Program-made: the position numbers and the translations under genes
The notes under the pieces: model-generated
What the model saw: only the letters and a program-made list of their open reading frames with translations
Databases searched by the model: none
What the model was told of the DNA's origin: nothing
Source of the DNA: CAVRXQ01 sp963838845
GTDB taxonomy: Bacteria; Actinomycetota; Acidimicrobiia; Acidimicrobiales; Bog-793
DNA length: 64,000 nucleotides
Assembly (NCBI GenBank): GCA_963838845.1
Contig: CAWISR010000003.1
Span: 992,001 to 1,056,000, forward strand
Direction: 5' to 3'
Shown: positions 1 to 8,448 of the stretch, piece by piece
How the letters are laid out: each line of letters begins with the position of its first letter
How positions within the stretch are numbered: position 1 is the first letter of the stretch

Positions 1-681
1 CTCGGTGCCGACGAGGTTCGTTGCAGGGACACGCACCCCTTCGAACGCGACGATCGGATGATGGTGGCTGATTGTGTGCATGTATGCCGGGTCGCGAACG
101 ACCCGGACCCCGGGCGAGGGTAGGTCAACGATCACCATCGCGTGTCCGCCGGCGTGAGGTCCCGTGTCGAGCTTCCCTTGGAAAAAGGCATACGACGCGG
201 TGTTGAACGATGTGACGTACCACTTCACGCCGTTGGCGACGTAGTCATCGGCGTCGCGATGCACGGTCGCGTCGAGCGAGTCTGGATCGGAGCCCGGGCC
301 CTCTTCGGTGATCGTGTAACACTCTTCTTTCTCCCCCGTGACCGCGGGAATGACGTAGCGCTCGATCTGGTCCGGCGTCGCCACTGCGGCGAACCACGAC
401 GGTGGCGTCGCCGCCACCCATCCAAGGGCATTCGTCACCCGGCCCATTTGCTCTTGCACGAGCACCTGTTGGATGGTCGAGAGGCCCTCGCCGCCGTATT
501 CCTTCGGCATGTTCGTCGCGACGAGCCTGAGCTCGCGGGCGAGTTGTCGGTGGGAAGCGAGGACGTCGGCCGGGAGTTCGCCCTCGTGCATCTCGGCTTC
601 GACCTCACTCGGGATGAGGGCGTCCGCGAGGCGGCGGGCCCTCGTCTGGACGTCGAGGTCTTCTGTCGAAAGTCCGTACAT
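1..681 (-). CDS. acyl-CoA dehydrogenase, 3' end cut by window edge
   Basis: The frame is open from an ATG at 681 to base 1, giving 227 codons without a stop, so the C-terminal half lies outside the window. The translation has the acyl-CoA dehydrogenase N-terminal helical domain (with MPKEYGGEGLS) and the start of the middle beta domain, with YTITEEGPGSDPDS about residues 120-133 matching the flavin/substrate loop of the family. Such enzymes oxidise acyl-CoA thioesters with FAD and pass electrons to ETF; the substrate cannot be read from this half. It is divergent from the cupin gene, and a TetR/FadR-like inverted repeat lies about 40 nt upstream. No strong ribosome site is seen, so the start is moderately sure. 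Confidence 0.85.
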   Translation of the reverse strand, partial: MYGLSTEDLDVQTRARRLADALIPSEVEAEMHEGELPADVLASHRQLARELRLVATNMPKEYGGEGLSTIQQVLVQEQMGRVTNALGWVAATPPSWFAAVATPDQIERYVIPAVTGEKEECYTITEEGPGSDPDSLDATVHRDADDYVANGVKWYVTSFNTASYAFFQGKLDTGPHAGGHAMVIVDLPSPGVRVVRDPAYMHTISHHHPIVAFEGVRVPATNLVGTE

Positions 682-722
682 CGGCCCCCCAGGCAGGCTC
701 CGACAAAATGAGGATGTTTGAT

Positions 723-736
723 TGACTGTTCATTCA
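723..736. promoter_or_regulatory. TetR/FadR-like operator candidate in a divergent promoter region
   Basis: TGACTGTTCATTCA fits the palindromic pattern TGAnTGnnCAnTCA. A second overlapping symmetry, GACTG-N6-CAGTC, spans 724-739. TetR-family regulators of fatty-acid degradation bind sites of this general shape, and the site sits between a divergent acyl-CoA dehydrogenase and a cupin gene. The repressor itself is not in the window, so the function is inferred from shape and place. Confidence 0.45.
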
Positions 737-826
737 GTCTATGCGAACCTCTCGATCGCGCACCCGTCGAACGGCGGCTGACGCCGGATGTGAAGCGATC
801 GGTTTTCGACGAGGAAGGAATCGCAG

Positions 827-1183
827 ATGACCGAGGCAACGAAGCCGATCACCGCCGCAGTCGCCGGAGTCGCCGACGTCGGTGAACTCGAGGATTGGGG
901 ACCGCTCGCGGAGGCCACGGGAGCCGAGATGCGCACAGCGGGAATCACCATCTGGCAAAACGGAGACGACGAGGTCGGGATCTGGGAATGCACTCCGGGT
1001 CCGTCGAGATGGTCGCTCGAAACGAACGAGCTCGTCCATGTGCTGAAGGGACGGATGACCGTCACGGTCGATGGAGGCAGCCCGCTCGAGCTCGTCGCAG
1101 GAGATGCCGCGGTCTTCCCGAAGGGGTGGACCGGCACGTGGGACATCCACGAAACGCTGCGCAAGGTCTACGCCATTTTCTGA
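827..1183 (+). CDS. small cupin protein (Cupin_3 / DUF861-like)
   Basis: This is a 118-aa single-domain cupin. The core ELVHVLKGRMTVTVDGG (about residues 66-82) followed by GDAAVFPKGWTGTWDIHE matches the DUF861/Cupin_3 group, which includes ureidoglycine-aminohydrolase-like and many uncharacterised cupins. The ATG at 827 follows a good ribosome site, GAGGAAGGA at 811-819. The next gene, a GlcG/HbpS-like protein, starts 94 nt downstream on the same strand, then formaldehyde dehydrogenase. The substrate is unknown; a sensing, sugar-binding or metal-binding role is equally possible. Confidence 0.85.
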   Translation: MTEATKPITAAVAGVADVGELEDWGPLAEATGAEMRTAGITIWQNGDDEVGIWECTPGPSRWSLETNELVHVLKGRMTVTVDGGSPLELVAGDAAVFPKGWTGTWDIHETLRKVYAIF

Positions 1184-1277
1184 CCGGAACAACGACCGGC
1201 TCCTCCGTCGAGTTGGCAGGTGGTGAAGCGAGAGAGAAGTCAGTCCAGTAATCCAACGATCATGATCGGAGAACACA

Positions 1278-1682
1278 ATGTCCGACATCACCCAGGTGCA
1301 GGCAGAGTCGGTCGTCGAGGCCTGCAACAAGAGGGCAACCGAAATCGGAACGAAGATGGATATCGCGGTTGTCGATGCCGGGGGAAACCTGAAGGCCTTC
1401 CGACGCATGGACGGCGCATGGTTGGGCAGCATTGACATCTCGATACGAAAGGCCCGTACCGCGCGCTTGTTCGATATGAATACGGGCGACATCGGGGCCC
1501 TGTCGCAGCCCAGTGGTCCGCTCTACAACATCGAGGTTTCGAACGGGGGACTCATCACGTTCCCCGGCGGCATTCCTTTGCGCAACGGCTCAGGTGAAGT
1601 CATCGGCGCCGTTGGAGTGAGTGGCAGCAGCGTCGAGAACGATCACGACGTCGCCTCAGCGGGTGCGGCGGCCGTTTCCTGA
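1278..1682 (+). CDS. GlcG/HbpS-family (DUF336) protein
   Basis: The 134-aa product has the hallmarks of the GlcG/HbpS haem-degrading-domain family: MDIAVVDAGGNLKAFRRMDGA near residues 31-51, an internal KARTARLF helix and the C-terminal GEVIGAVGVSGSSVENDHDVA. Members bind haem or small ligands and often sit beside catabolic oxidoreductases. No signal peptide is visible, so it is probably cytoplasmic. The ATG at 1278 is preceded by TCGGAGAACACA with a GGAG at normal spacing. It lies 46 nt before the fdhA start in the same direction, which suggests co-transcription. The biochemical role here is unknown. Confidence 0.8.
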   Translation: MSDITQVQAESVVEACNKRATEIGTKMDIAVVDAGGNLKAFRRMDGAWLGSIDISIRKARTARLFDMNTGDIGALSQPSGPLYNIEVSNGGLITFPGGIPLRNGSGEVIGAVGVSGSSVENDHDVASAGAAAVS

Positions 1683-1728
1683 TCGCCGTCGGCGACCAGG
1701 ACGTCACAACGAGCGCAGGGGGTATTCG

Positions 1729-2961
1729 ATGCCAGGAAACAAAGCTGTCGCTTACGTCCGTCCCGGCGAAGTCCGAGTCGAGACCATCGACTACCCGGGT
1801 CTCGAGTTACGTGACGGTCCGGGGGTCAACCCGGCAAACATCGGGCGTCGATGTCCACACGGGGTGATCCTCAAGGTCGTGTCCACGAACATTTGCGGTT
1901 CGGATCAGCACATGGTGCGTGGGCGCACGACCGCGCCAGAGGGGCTGGTCCTCGGCCACGAAATCACCGGTGAAGTCGTCGAACGGGGACCCGGGGTCGA
2001 GTTCATTCAGGTCGGCGATCTCGTCTCGGTCCCTTTCAACATCGCGTGCGGCCGCTGCCGGAACTGCAAGGAAGGACACACCGGCGTCTGTCTCAATGTG
2101 AATCCGGACCGTCCGGGATCGGCATACGGATACGTCGACATGGGTGGCTGGGTCGGCGGTCAGGCGGAGTACGTGATGGTGCCGTACGCCGACTGGAACC
2201 TGTTGAGGTTTCCTGACCGGGACCAGGCGATGGAGAAGATCCTCGATCTCACGATGCTTTCGGACATCTTCCCGACCGGATACCACGGGGCGTACACCGC
2301 CGGTGTGACGACCGGTTCGACGGTCTACGTCGCGGGAGCCGGTCCGGTCGGCTTGGCAGCGGCATACTCAGCCCTGCTGCTCGGCGCGGCGGTCGTCATC
2401 GTCGGCGATTTGAATCCCGATCGTCTAGCGCAGGCGCGCGCGTTCGGCTGTGAGACGGTCGACCTCACTCTCGACGCCACGCTCGCGGAGCAGATTGAGG
2501 CGATTCTCGGGACACCCGAAGTCGATGCCGCAGTCGACGCCGTGGGGTTCGAAGCGCGCGGACACGGTCGTGACTCGAGCCACGAGGCACCGGCCACGGT
2601 TTTGAATTCGATCATGGAAGTGACAAAGGCCGCCGGAAAGCTCGGCATTCCTGGGTTGTATGTGACCGGCGACCCAGGTGGCGTCGACGAGGCAGCCAAG
2701 GTCGGAAGTTTGTCCATTCGCATCGGCCTCGGCTGGGCAAGGTCCCAGGTGTTCACCACCGGCCAGTGCCCCGTTATGCGTTACCACCGTCAGTTGATGA
2801 ACGCCATCTTGAGCGATCGGGCCCACATCGCCAAAGCGGTGAACGCGACCGTCATCAAGTTGGATGACGCGCCGCAGGGTTACCGTGACTTCGATAGGGG
2901 AGTTGCAAGGAAATTCGTCCTTGACCCGCACGGACTTCTTGATGGCGCGACGGCGGCCTAG
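1729..2961 (+). CDS. fdhA: glutathione-independent formaldehyde dehydrogenase (zinc MDR family)
   Basis: The 410-aa zinc-dependent medium-chain dehydrogenase resembles Pseudomonas FdhA, which oxidises formaldehyde to formate (or dismutates it) with tightly held NAD. Catalytic zinc residues sit at NICGSDQH (Cys56) and LGHE (His77). Four structural-zinc cysteines are at 107, 110, 113 and 121, and the nucleotide fold begins at VYVAGAGPVGLAAA. The open frame extends upstream to 1621, but the ATG at 1729 is chosen because it gives the family N-terminus (MPGNKAVAYV) and avoids overlap with the preceding gene. Formaldehyde dismutase is the nearest alternative. A true mycothiol-dependent enzyme would look different in the N-terminal part. 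Confidence 0.88.
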   Translation: MPGNKAVAYVRPGEVRVETIDYPGLELRDGPGVNPANIGRRCPHGVILKVVSTNICGSDQHMVRGRTTAPEGLVLGHEITGEVVERGPGVEFIQVGDLVSVPFNIACGRCRNCKEGHTGVCLNVNPDRPGSAYGYVDMGGWVGGQAEYVMVPYADWNLLRFPDRDQAMEKILDLTMLSDIFPTGYHGAYTAGVTTGSTVYVAGAGPVGLAAAYSALLLGAAVVIVGDLNPDRLAQARAFGCETVDLTLDATLAEQIEAILGTPEVDAAVDAVGFEARGHGRDSSHEAPATVLNSIMEVTKAAGKLGIPGLYVTGDPGGVDEAAKVGSLSIRIGLGWARSQVFTTGQCPVMRYHRQLMNAILSDRAHIAKAVNATVIKLDDAPQGYRDFDRGVARKFVLDPHGLLDGATAA

Positions 2962-3011
2962 GTTCGACGCGCCCAGGAAGACCGGCAAAGCGACGCTGCC
3001 GACTCGTCCGA

Positions 3012-3392
3012 ATGAGGAGGGGGGAGCTGCGCGAAGAAAGCGGAAAAGCGCTGCCCGGATTGCTCGAAGTTCTTTTCGAGGCGCGCGCCCGAGCGCGTGA
3101 ACGTCTCGCGGACATCTCTGTTGAGGTCGACGGGATCGTGCGAGCATCCGACGGGGCAAATGCGGACGACGAACACGACCCGGAGGGATCGACGATCGCC
3201 TTCGAGCGCGCTCGTGCGGCATCGCTACTTTCGAAGGCGGAACGCGACCTCGCCGCCATAGACGACGCGATTCGCCGCTGGCAGAACGGCACGTTTGGCA
3301 GGTGCGAAGCGTGTGGAGACGCGATTCCGATCGAACGGCTGGCTGCACTTCCCGTCACCACGACGTGTGTCACGTGTTCCGGACGTCGGTGA
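3012..3392 (+). CDS. DksA/TraR-type C4 zinc-finger protein
   Basis: The 126-aa protein ends in a C4 zinc finger, Cys98/Cys101 and Cys119/Cys122, with the spacing of the DksA/TraR family, preceded by a helical segment with the acidic stretch DDEHDPEGSTIAFERA. DksA-like proteins enter the RNA polymerase secondary channel, but many short actinobacterial relatives are uncharacterised. The start is uncertain: the ATG at 3012 has no clear upstream ribosome site, and the purine run AGGAGGGGGG lies just inside the frame. It stands alone between fdhA and the convergent mutase gene. A shorter relative occurs at 41441-41689. Confidence 0.75.
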   Translation: MRRGELREESGKALPGLLEVLFEARARARERLADISVEVDGIVRASDGANADDEHDPEGSTIAFERARAASLLSKAERDLAAIDDAIRRWQNGTFGRCEACGDAIPIERLAALPVTTTCVTCSGRR

Positions 3393-3467
3393 CCAGCGTG
3401 CCTCACGGCCGGAGCTCGGCGCTTCGCCGGGGTGAACGCCGGTGCTTCGAGGAATTCCAGGGTTCCC

Positions 3468-5171
3468 TCAGCGCGCGGAGACGAGCCTTTCAACCGCCTC
3501 GCGCAGTTCTTCGAGCTCGGTGCACGCCCGACGGCGCGCGGAAATGAGATCGCCCGATCCGACGGGCGCTGACTTCACCTCGACGTACGCCTTCAGCTTC
3601 GGTTCCGTCCCGCTCGGTCGGACAACGACGCGGGCATCGTCTTCGGTAAAGAACGCGAGCACGTCGGATTTCGGAAGCCCGCCAAAGCCCGGGAGGTAGT
3701 CGACGACGTCGGTGATCTTGCGGTTGGCGATCTCCGCTGGCGGCGCCTCGCGCAGGTTCACCATCGTTTGTTCGATCTCGGCGATGCCTTCGGGACCCTC
3801 GCGCCGGAGTGAGATCTGGGCGGTTGCATGCACGCCGAGACTGCGTTCGAGATCGGCGAGCCGGTCGAGCAACGTGCGGCCATGGGTCTTCTCGTGCGCG
3901 GCGAGCCCCGCGACGACGAGCGCGGCGGTGATGCCGTCCTTGTCGGCGACCGCGTCCGAAACGGCATAACCGAGCGCCTCTTCGTACCCGAACAAGAGGT
4001 GGTGGCCGGGAACCGTGCGCTGCGCGCGGGCGATCCACTTGAATCCGGTGAGCGTCTCCGCGAAGGCAACGCCGGCGTCGCGAGCGATCGCCGACAGCAT
4101 CCGCGACGAGACGATCGTTGTCGCGACAAGCCGATCTGGTCCGGAACTCGCCCCGACGAGGTGATCGCCAAGGATCGATCCGAGCTCGTTTCCTGACAGG
4201 ACGCGGTAATCACCGCTGGGCCTACGCACGGCGATCGCGAGTCGGTCTGCGTCGGGGTCATTCGCGATGACGAGGTCGACATCGAGCCGGGACGCTTCAG
4301 CGAGAGCGAGGTCGAGCGCCCCCGGTTCTTCGGGGTTCGGGAACGCGACCGTCGGGAAGTCCGGGTCGGGCGCGATCTGGGCTGGGACGACGACGAGCGG
4401 CGCGAACCCCGCCTGAACGAAGAGGTCCGGTACGACGGCCCCGCCGACGCCGTGCATCGGTGTGTACACGCACGACAGGTCGCGCTCCGGAGTCGGAGCG
4501 AGGAGAGCGAGCGCAACCCTCGAGTACGCCTCGAAGAGGGCGCGTTCGTCGATTGTCTCGATTCGCGCCGATGCGTCGGCTGAGAGCGGCTCGACCGGCG
4601 GAGCGCCGAGTCGCGCGCTCAGATCGGCGATACGTGCGTCGTCAGGCGGGATGATCTGCGCGCCATCGGGTGCATAGACCTTGTAGCCGTTGTCATGGGC
4701 GGGGTTGTGGCTCGCCGTCACCATCACGCCCGCGGCCGCCTGCAAGCGCCGAACGGCGAATGCAGTGATCGGCGTCGGCAGAGGACGCGCGAAGCGCTGC
4801 ACCCGCACGCCGGCCGACGTCGCGACCTCGACGACATCGTTCGCGAACGCCTCCGAGCCGTGCCGCGCGTCGCGGCCGACGACGATCCCGGCGCGCGGCG
4901 CCTCGGCGCCATGCTCGCGGATCCACGCGGCGACACCCGCCGTCGTCTGGCGAACAACGACGCGGTTCATTCGTGCCGGTCCGGCGCCCAGCGCGCCGCG
5001 CAGACCGGCGGTGCCGAAGACGAGCGGCTCGGTGAAGCGCTCGGCGATCGCCTCGGTGTCGCCCGCAGCAAGGAGTCGCTCGAGTTCGGCACGGGTGTCC
5101 GGATCGGGATCCGCGTCCGCCCAGGCGCGCGCCCACACGAGGAGGTCGCTGTCGGGTGCCATCGAAGTCAC
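3468..5171 (-). CDS. phosphoglucomutase/phosphomannomutase-family phospho-sugar mutase
   Basis: The 567-aa alpha-D-phosphohexomutase has all four family signatures: phosphoserine loop TASHNP (Ser154), metal loop NDPDADRLA, sugar loop GYEEALGYAV and phosphate loop RPSGTEPKLKAY. Length and the early GTAGLRG motif fit the long ManB2/PgcA class, which moves phosphate between C1 and C6, or C1 and C5 of pentoses. It follows purine nucleoside phosphorylase with an ATGA overlap (5168-5171). That makes a (deoxy)ribose-1-phosphate to 5-phosphate role attractive, though glucose or mannose phosphate is equally open. An in-frame ATG at 5162 is an alternative start. Confidence 0.9.
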   Translation of the reverse strand: MTSMAPDSDLLVWARAWADADPDPDTRAELERLLAAGDTEAIAERFTEPLVFGTAGLRGALGAGPARMNRVVVRQTTAGVAAWIREHGAEAPRAGIVVGRDARHGSEAFANDVVEVATSAGVRVQRFARPLPTPITAFAVRRLQAAAGVMVTASHNPAHDNGYKVYAPDGAQIIPPDDARIADLSARLGAPPVEPLSADASARIETIDERALFEAYSRVALALLAPTPERDLSCVYTPMHGVGGAVVPDLFVQAGFAPLVVVPAQIAPDPDFPTVAFPNPEEPGALDLALAEASRLDVDLVIANDPDADRLAIAVRRPSGDYRVLSGNELGSILGDHLVGASSGPDRLVATTIVSSRMLSAIARDAGVAFAETLTGFKWIARAQRTVPGHHLLFGYEEALGYAVSDAVADKDGITAALVVAGLAAHEKTHGRTLLDRLADLERSLGVHATAQISLRREGPEGIAEIEQTMVNLREAPPAEIANRKITDVVDYLPGFGGLPKSDVLAFFTEDDARVVVRPSGTEPKLKAYVEVKSAPVGSGDLISARRRACTELEELREAVERLVSAR

Positions 5172-5989
5172 AACCGTCCGACGACACCTTCGACAAGTCG
5201 GGCGAGCCCCGGCGCGGCGGCCGCCCCCGCCGCCAGCACCTCGGCGTGGTCGAGTGGGGCGTCGGCAACCCCGGCGGCGAGGTTCGAGACGAGCGAGATA
5301 CCCAAGACCTCCGCGCCGAGATGCCGGGCGGCGATCGCTTCGAGTGTCGTCGACATGCCGACGAGATCAGCGGCGAGGGTCCGCAGCATCGCGATCTCCG
5401 CGGGTGTCTCGTAGCTCGGTCCGAGCATCCCCGCGTACACGCCCTCGGTGAGCGAGGGGTCGAAATCGTGGGCGAGTTGGCGCAGCCGCTTTGGATACAA
5501 GTTTGTGAGGTCGACAAAGCGCGGGCCGAGCTCTCCGGGTGGCGGCGGACCGGTGAGGGGGTTCCTGCCCGTGAGGTTGAGGTGGTCGCGGATGAGCACC
5601 GCCTGGCCCGGGCGCATCTGCGGGTCGAGCCCTCCGGCGGCGTTCGTGAGGATGACGACTCGGGCTCCGGCGAGCACGGCGACGCGGACGGGGTGCACGA
5701 CCTCCGCCTCGGTGCGACCTTCATAGAGGTGGTTCCTTCCGAGCAGGACGAGGGCCCGTCTGCCTGCGACCATGACAGAGCGGATCTCCCCGTGGTGACC
5801 GGCGACGGTCGGCGGGGCGAACCCTGAAAGCTCGGACGTCGGAATCGAGACGACCGTTTCGCCGAGAGCGTCGGCCGCTTTCTGCCAGCCTGATCCGAGG
5901 ACCACGGCGGCGACATGTTCGACGCCTCCGGTCCGCGCCGTGAGTTCGTCGGCCGCCTTCGCGGCGAGCGCGAACGGGTCGTCGACCAT
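5168..5989 (-). CDS. purine nucleoside phosphorylase (trimeric PNP/MTAP family)
   Basis: The 273-aa protein splits purine (deoxy)nucleosides with phosphate into base and (deoxy)ribose-1-phosphate. Seen motifs are LGSGW near residue 32, GHHGEI, GRNHLYEGR, TNAAGGL, GPSYETPAE and GMSTTLEAIAARHLG, all in the order of class I PNPs. The open frame continues upstream to 6253, but the ATG at 5989 gives the family length, and the extra 88 codons are arginine-rich antisense sequence. It is translationally coupled to the downstream mutase (ATGA) and divergent from the beta-ureidopropionase gene across a 152-nt gap. Confidence 0.92.
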   Translation of the reverse strand: MVDDPFALAAKAADELTARTGGVEHVAAVVLGSGWQKAADALGETVVSIPTSELSGFAPPTVAGHHGEIRSVMVAGRRALVLLGRNHLYEGRTEAEVVHPVRVAVLAGARVVILTNAAGGLDPQMRPGQAVLIRDHLNLTGRNPLTGPPPPGELGPRFVDLTNLYPKRLRQLAHDFDPSLTEGVYAGMLGPSYETPAEIAMLRTLAADLVGMSTTLEAIAARHLGAEVLGISLVSNLAAGVADAPLDHAEVLAAGAAAAPGLARLVEGVVGRL

Positions 5990-6141
5990 CGACTTCGAAG
6001 CTACTTCCCGACGGCCTCCGCTCCCGATGGCGGTGCGTTCAGGCCATCGTCTTGCTCGATCCGCCGCGTCGAGCGACACTGAGCAGGGGATTCGCCTGGC
6101 GCGCCGGCGCCGGCTTGAAAACCTGGAGGAGCCGGGGGCAT

Positions 6142-6984
6142 ATGGCAGAGATCGTGAACGTCGGTCTCGTCCAGCACCACTGGACGGGTGACAAGACCTC
6201 GATGATCGAGGCGAACGTCGCGATGGCTCGCGAAGCCGCCGCGCAGGGTGCACAGGTCGTGTGTTTCCAGGAGCTGTTCTACGGGCCGTACTTCTGCCAG
6301 GTGCAAGAGACGGAGTACTTCGCCTACGCCGAGTCGGTGCCCGGCGGTCCGACGACGAAGCTGATGAGCGAACTCGCCCGCGAGCTGCACCTGGTCCTTG
6401 TCGTGCCGGTCTACGAAGAGGAGATGCCGGGCGTTCTCTACAACAGCGCGTTCGTGATCGACGCCGACGGGAGCTACCTCGGCAAGTACCGTAAGCACCA
6501 CATCCCGCAGGTGCGCGGTTTCTGGGAGAAGTTCTACTTCCGTCCCGGCAATCTCGGGTACCCGGTCTTCGAAACCGCCGTCGGCCGCATCGGCGTCTAC
6601 ATCTGTTACGACCGTCACTTCCCCGAGGGCTGGCGGGCGCTCGGCCTCGGCGGGGCGCGCATCGTCTTCAACCCCTCGGCGACGAGCCGCAGCCTCTCGC
6701 AGTACCTCTGGCAGCTCGAACAGCCCGCCGCCGCGGTCGCCAACCAATACTTCGTCGGGGCGATCAACCGGGTCGGACAAGAGCCGCTCGGCGACGACGA
6801 CTTTTACGGTGGCTCGTACGTCGTGAATCCCCGCGGCCAGCTCGTCGGAGACGCCGCGTCGGACGAAAAGGACGAAGTGATCGTGCGCGCCTGTGACATG
6901 GCGATGCTCGACGAGGTCCGCCACCTGTGGGCCTTCTATCGCGATCGGCGGCCCGATTCTTACGAATCGCTCTGCGAGGCCTGA
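6142..6984 (+). CDS. beta-ureidopropionase-like nitrilase-family amidohydrolase
   Basis: The 280-aa C-N hydrolase has the catalytic triad Glu44 (CFQELFYGPYF), Lys118 (YRKHHIP) and Cys155 (YICYDRHFPE). The ELFYGPYFCQ and NRVG segments resemble N-carbamoyl-beta-alanine and N-carbamoylputrescine amidohydrolases. It would release beta-alanine (or beta-aminoisobutyrate), CO2 and NH3 in the last step of reductive pyrimidine breakdown, and dihydropyrimidinase follows only 9 nt later. The ATG at 6142 is chosen over a longer frame because the homologous N-terminus (MAEIVNVGLVQ) begins there and TGGAGGA lies at 6124-6130. It is the first gene of a 12.7-kb co-directional run. Confidence 0.88.
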   Translation: MAEIVNVGLVQHHWTGDKTSMIEANVAMAREAAAQGAQVVCFQELFYGPYFCQVQETEYFAYAESVPGGPTTKLMSELARELHLVLVVPVYEEEMPGVLYNSAFVIDADGSYLGKYRKHHIPQVRGFWEKFYFRPGNLGYPVFETAVGRIGVYICYDRHFPEGWRALGLGGARIVFNPSATSRSLSQYLWQLEQPAAAVANQYFVGAINRVGQEPLGDDDFYGGSYVVNPRGQLVGDAASDEKDEVIVRACDMAMLDEVRHLWAFYRDRRPDSYESLCEA

Positions 6985-6993
6985 GGAGTATCC

Positions 6994-8397
6994 GTGCGGA
7001 CACACATCGCGAACGGGACGGTCGTCAACGCGACCGGCATGACAAAAGCGGACGTGCTTATCGAAGGCGAGCGCGTCCTCTCCCTCGCTGAAGCTGAGTC
7101 GGAGCTCTCCGAAGCCTTCGCGAACAGCGCCGACCGGCGGATCGACGCCGCCGGAAAGCTCGTCGTCCCGGGCGGGATCGATGCGCACACCCACTTCGAC
7201 ATGCCCTTTGGCGGAACGATGTCGAACGACACCTTCGAGACGGGAACGACGGCGGCGGCATTCGGGGGAACGACGACGATCATCGATTTCTGTGTCCAGA
7301 GCAAAGGGCACAGCCTCCGCGAAGCGTGGGACACCTGGAACCACAAGGCGACGGGAAACTGCTCGATCGACTGGGGCTTCCACATGATCGTCAGCCAAGT
7401 CGACGAGCAGTCGCTCAAGGAGATGGATCTGCTCGTCGAGGAAGGAATCACGAGCTTCAAGCTCTTCATGGCGTATCCGGGTGTCTTGTACTCGACCGAC
7501 GGCGAGATCTTTCAAGCGATGCAAAAAGCCGCGTCGAACGGTGCGACGATCATGATGCACGCCGAGAACGGGATCGCGATCGACGTTTTGGTCGCTCAGG
7601 CATTGGCGCGCGGGGAAACGGACCCGAAGTACCACGCCATGACGCGACCCGCTGAGCTCGAAGGAGAGGCGACCTTCCGCGCGATCCAACTCGCGCGCGT
7701 CGCCGGTTGCCCCCTCTACGTCGTCCACCTCACGGCGATGCAGGCGCTTGCAGCGATCACCAAGGCGCGCGACGAGGGCCTGAATGTGTTCGCGGAAACA
7801 TGTCCGCAGTATCTGTTCCTCTCGGATGCGGACCTCGCCAGGCCGGGCTTCGAAGGAGCGAAGTTCGTTTGTTCGCCGCCGCTCCGACCGGCCGAGCACC
7901 ATGCCGCGCTGTGGCGGGGCTTGCGGACGAACGATTTGTCGGTTGTCTCGACCGACCATTGCCCGTTCTGCTTCAAAGGGCAGAAGGATCTCGGCATCGG
8001 TGACTTCACGAAGATCCCGAACGGCCTTCCCGTGGTCGAAAACCGGATGGACCTCATGCACGACGGCGTCGCGCGTGGCGAGATCACGACGCCGCGCTGG
8101 GTAGAGATCTGCGCGACGACCCCGGCGCGCATGTTCGGCCTCTACCCGAAAAAAGGCGTGATCCTGCCCGGATCCGACGCCGACATCGTCGTGTACGACC
8201 CAGACGCGACCCACGTCATCTCCGCGTCGACGCACCATATGCGCGTCGACTACTCGTGTTTCGAAGGGTTCGAAGTAACCGGCCAGGTCGTCACGGTGCT
8301 CTCCCGAGGTGAGGTGATCATCGAGAACGGCACCTTCACCGGACGCAAGGGCCGCGGTCAGTTCCTGGTGCGGGGCAAAAACCAGTACCTGCGATGA
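6994..8397 (+). CDS. hydA: dihydropyrimidinase (D-hydantoinase)
   Basis: The 467-aa cyclic amidohydrolase opens dihydrouracil or dihydrothymine (or hydantoins). Metal ligands are visible: HTH at residues 65-67, the lysine to be carboxylated in SFKLFMAYPG (Lys156), His189 in MMHAENG, a histidine in VVHLTA and aspartate in STDHCPF. The GTG start at 6994 follows GAGGAG at 6983-6988. Its place between the carbamoyl-amide hydrolase and an F420-type oxidoreductase supports pyrimidine rather than xenobiotic hydantoin work, although the family is promiscuous. Confidence 0.92.
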   Translation: MRTHIANGTVVNATGMTKADVLIEGERVLSLAEAESELSEAFANSADRRIDAAGKLVVPGGIDAHTHFDMPFGGTMSNDTFETGTTAAAFGGTTTIIDFCVQSKGHSLREAWDTWNHKATGNCSIDWGFHMIVSQVDEQSLKEMDLLVEEGITSFKLFMAYPGVLYSTDGEIFQAMQKAASNGATIMMHAENGIAIDVLVAQALARGETDPKYHAMTRPAELEGEATFRAIQLARVAGCPLYVVHLTAMQALAAITKARDEGLNVFAETCPQYLFLSDADLARPGFEGAKFVCSPPLRPAEHHAALWRGLRTNDLSVVSTDHCPFCFKGQKDLGIGDFTKIPNGLPVVENRMDLMHDGVARGEITTPRWVEICATTPARMFGLYPKKGVILPGSDADIVVYDPDATHVISASTHHMRVDYSCFEGFEVTGQVVTVLSRGEVIIENGTFTGRKGRGQFLVRGKNQYLR

Positions 8398-8448
8398 GGT
8401 GTTCAAGCGCCTGCCGCGCAGCACACGTGGCGGGGTGAGGAGGACAGA

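Noticed and set aside
1621..1728. Upstream extension of the formaldehyde dehydrogenase frame
   Set aside because: It overlaps the preceding gene and encodes an Arg-rich stretch foreign to the family; the conserved N-terminus begins at 1729.
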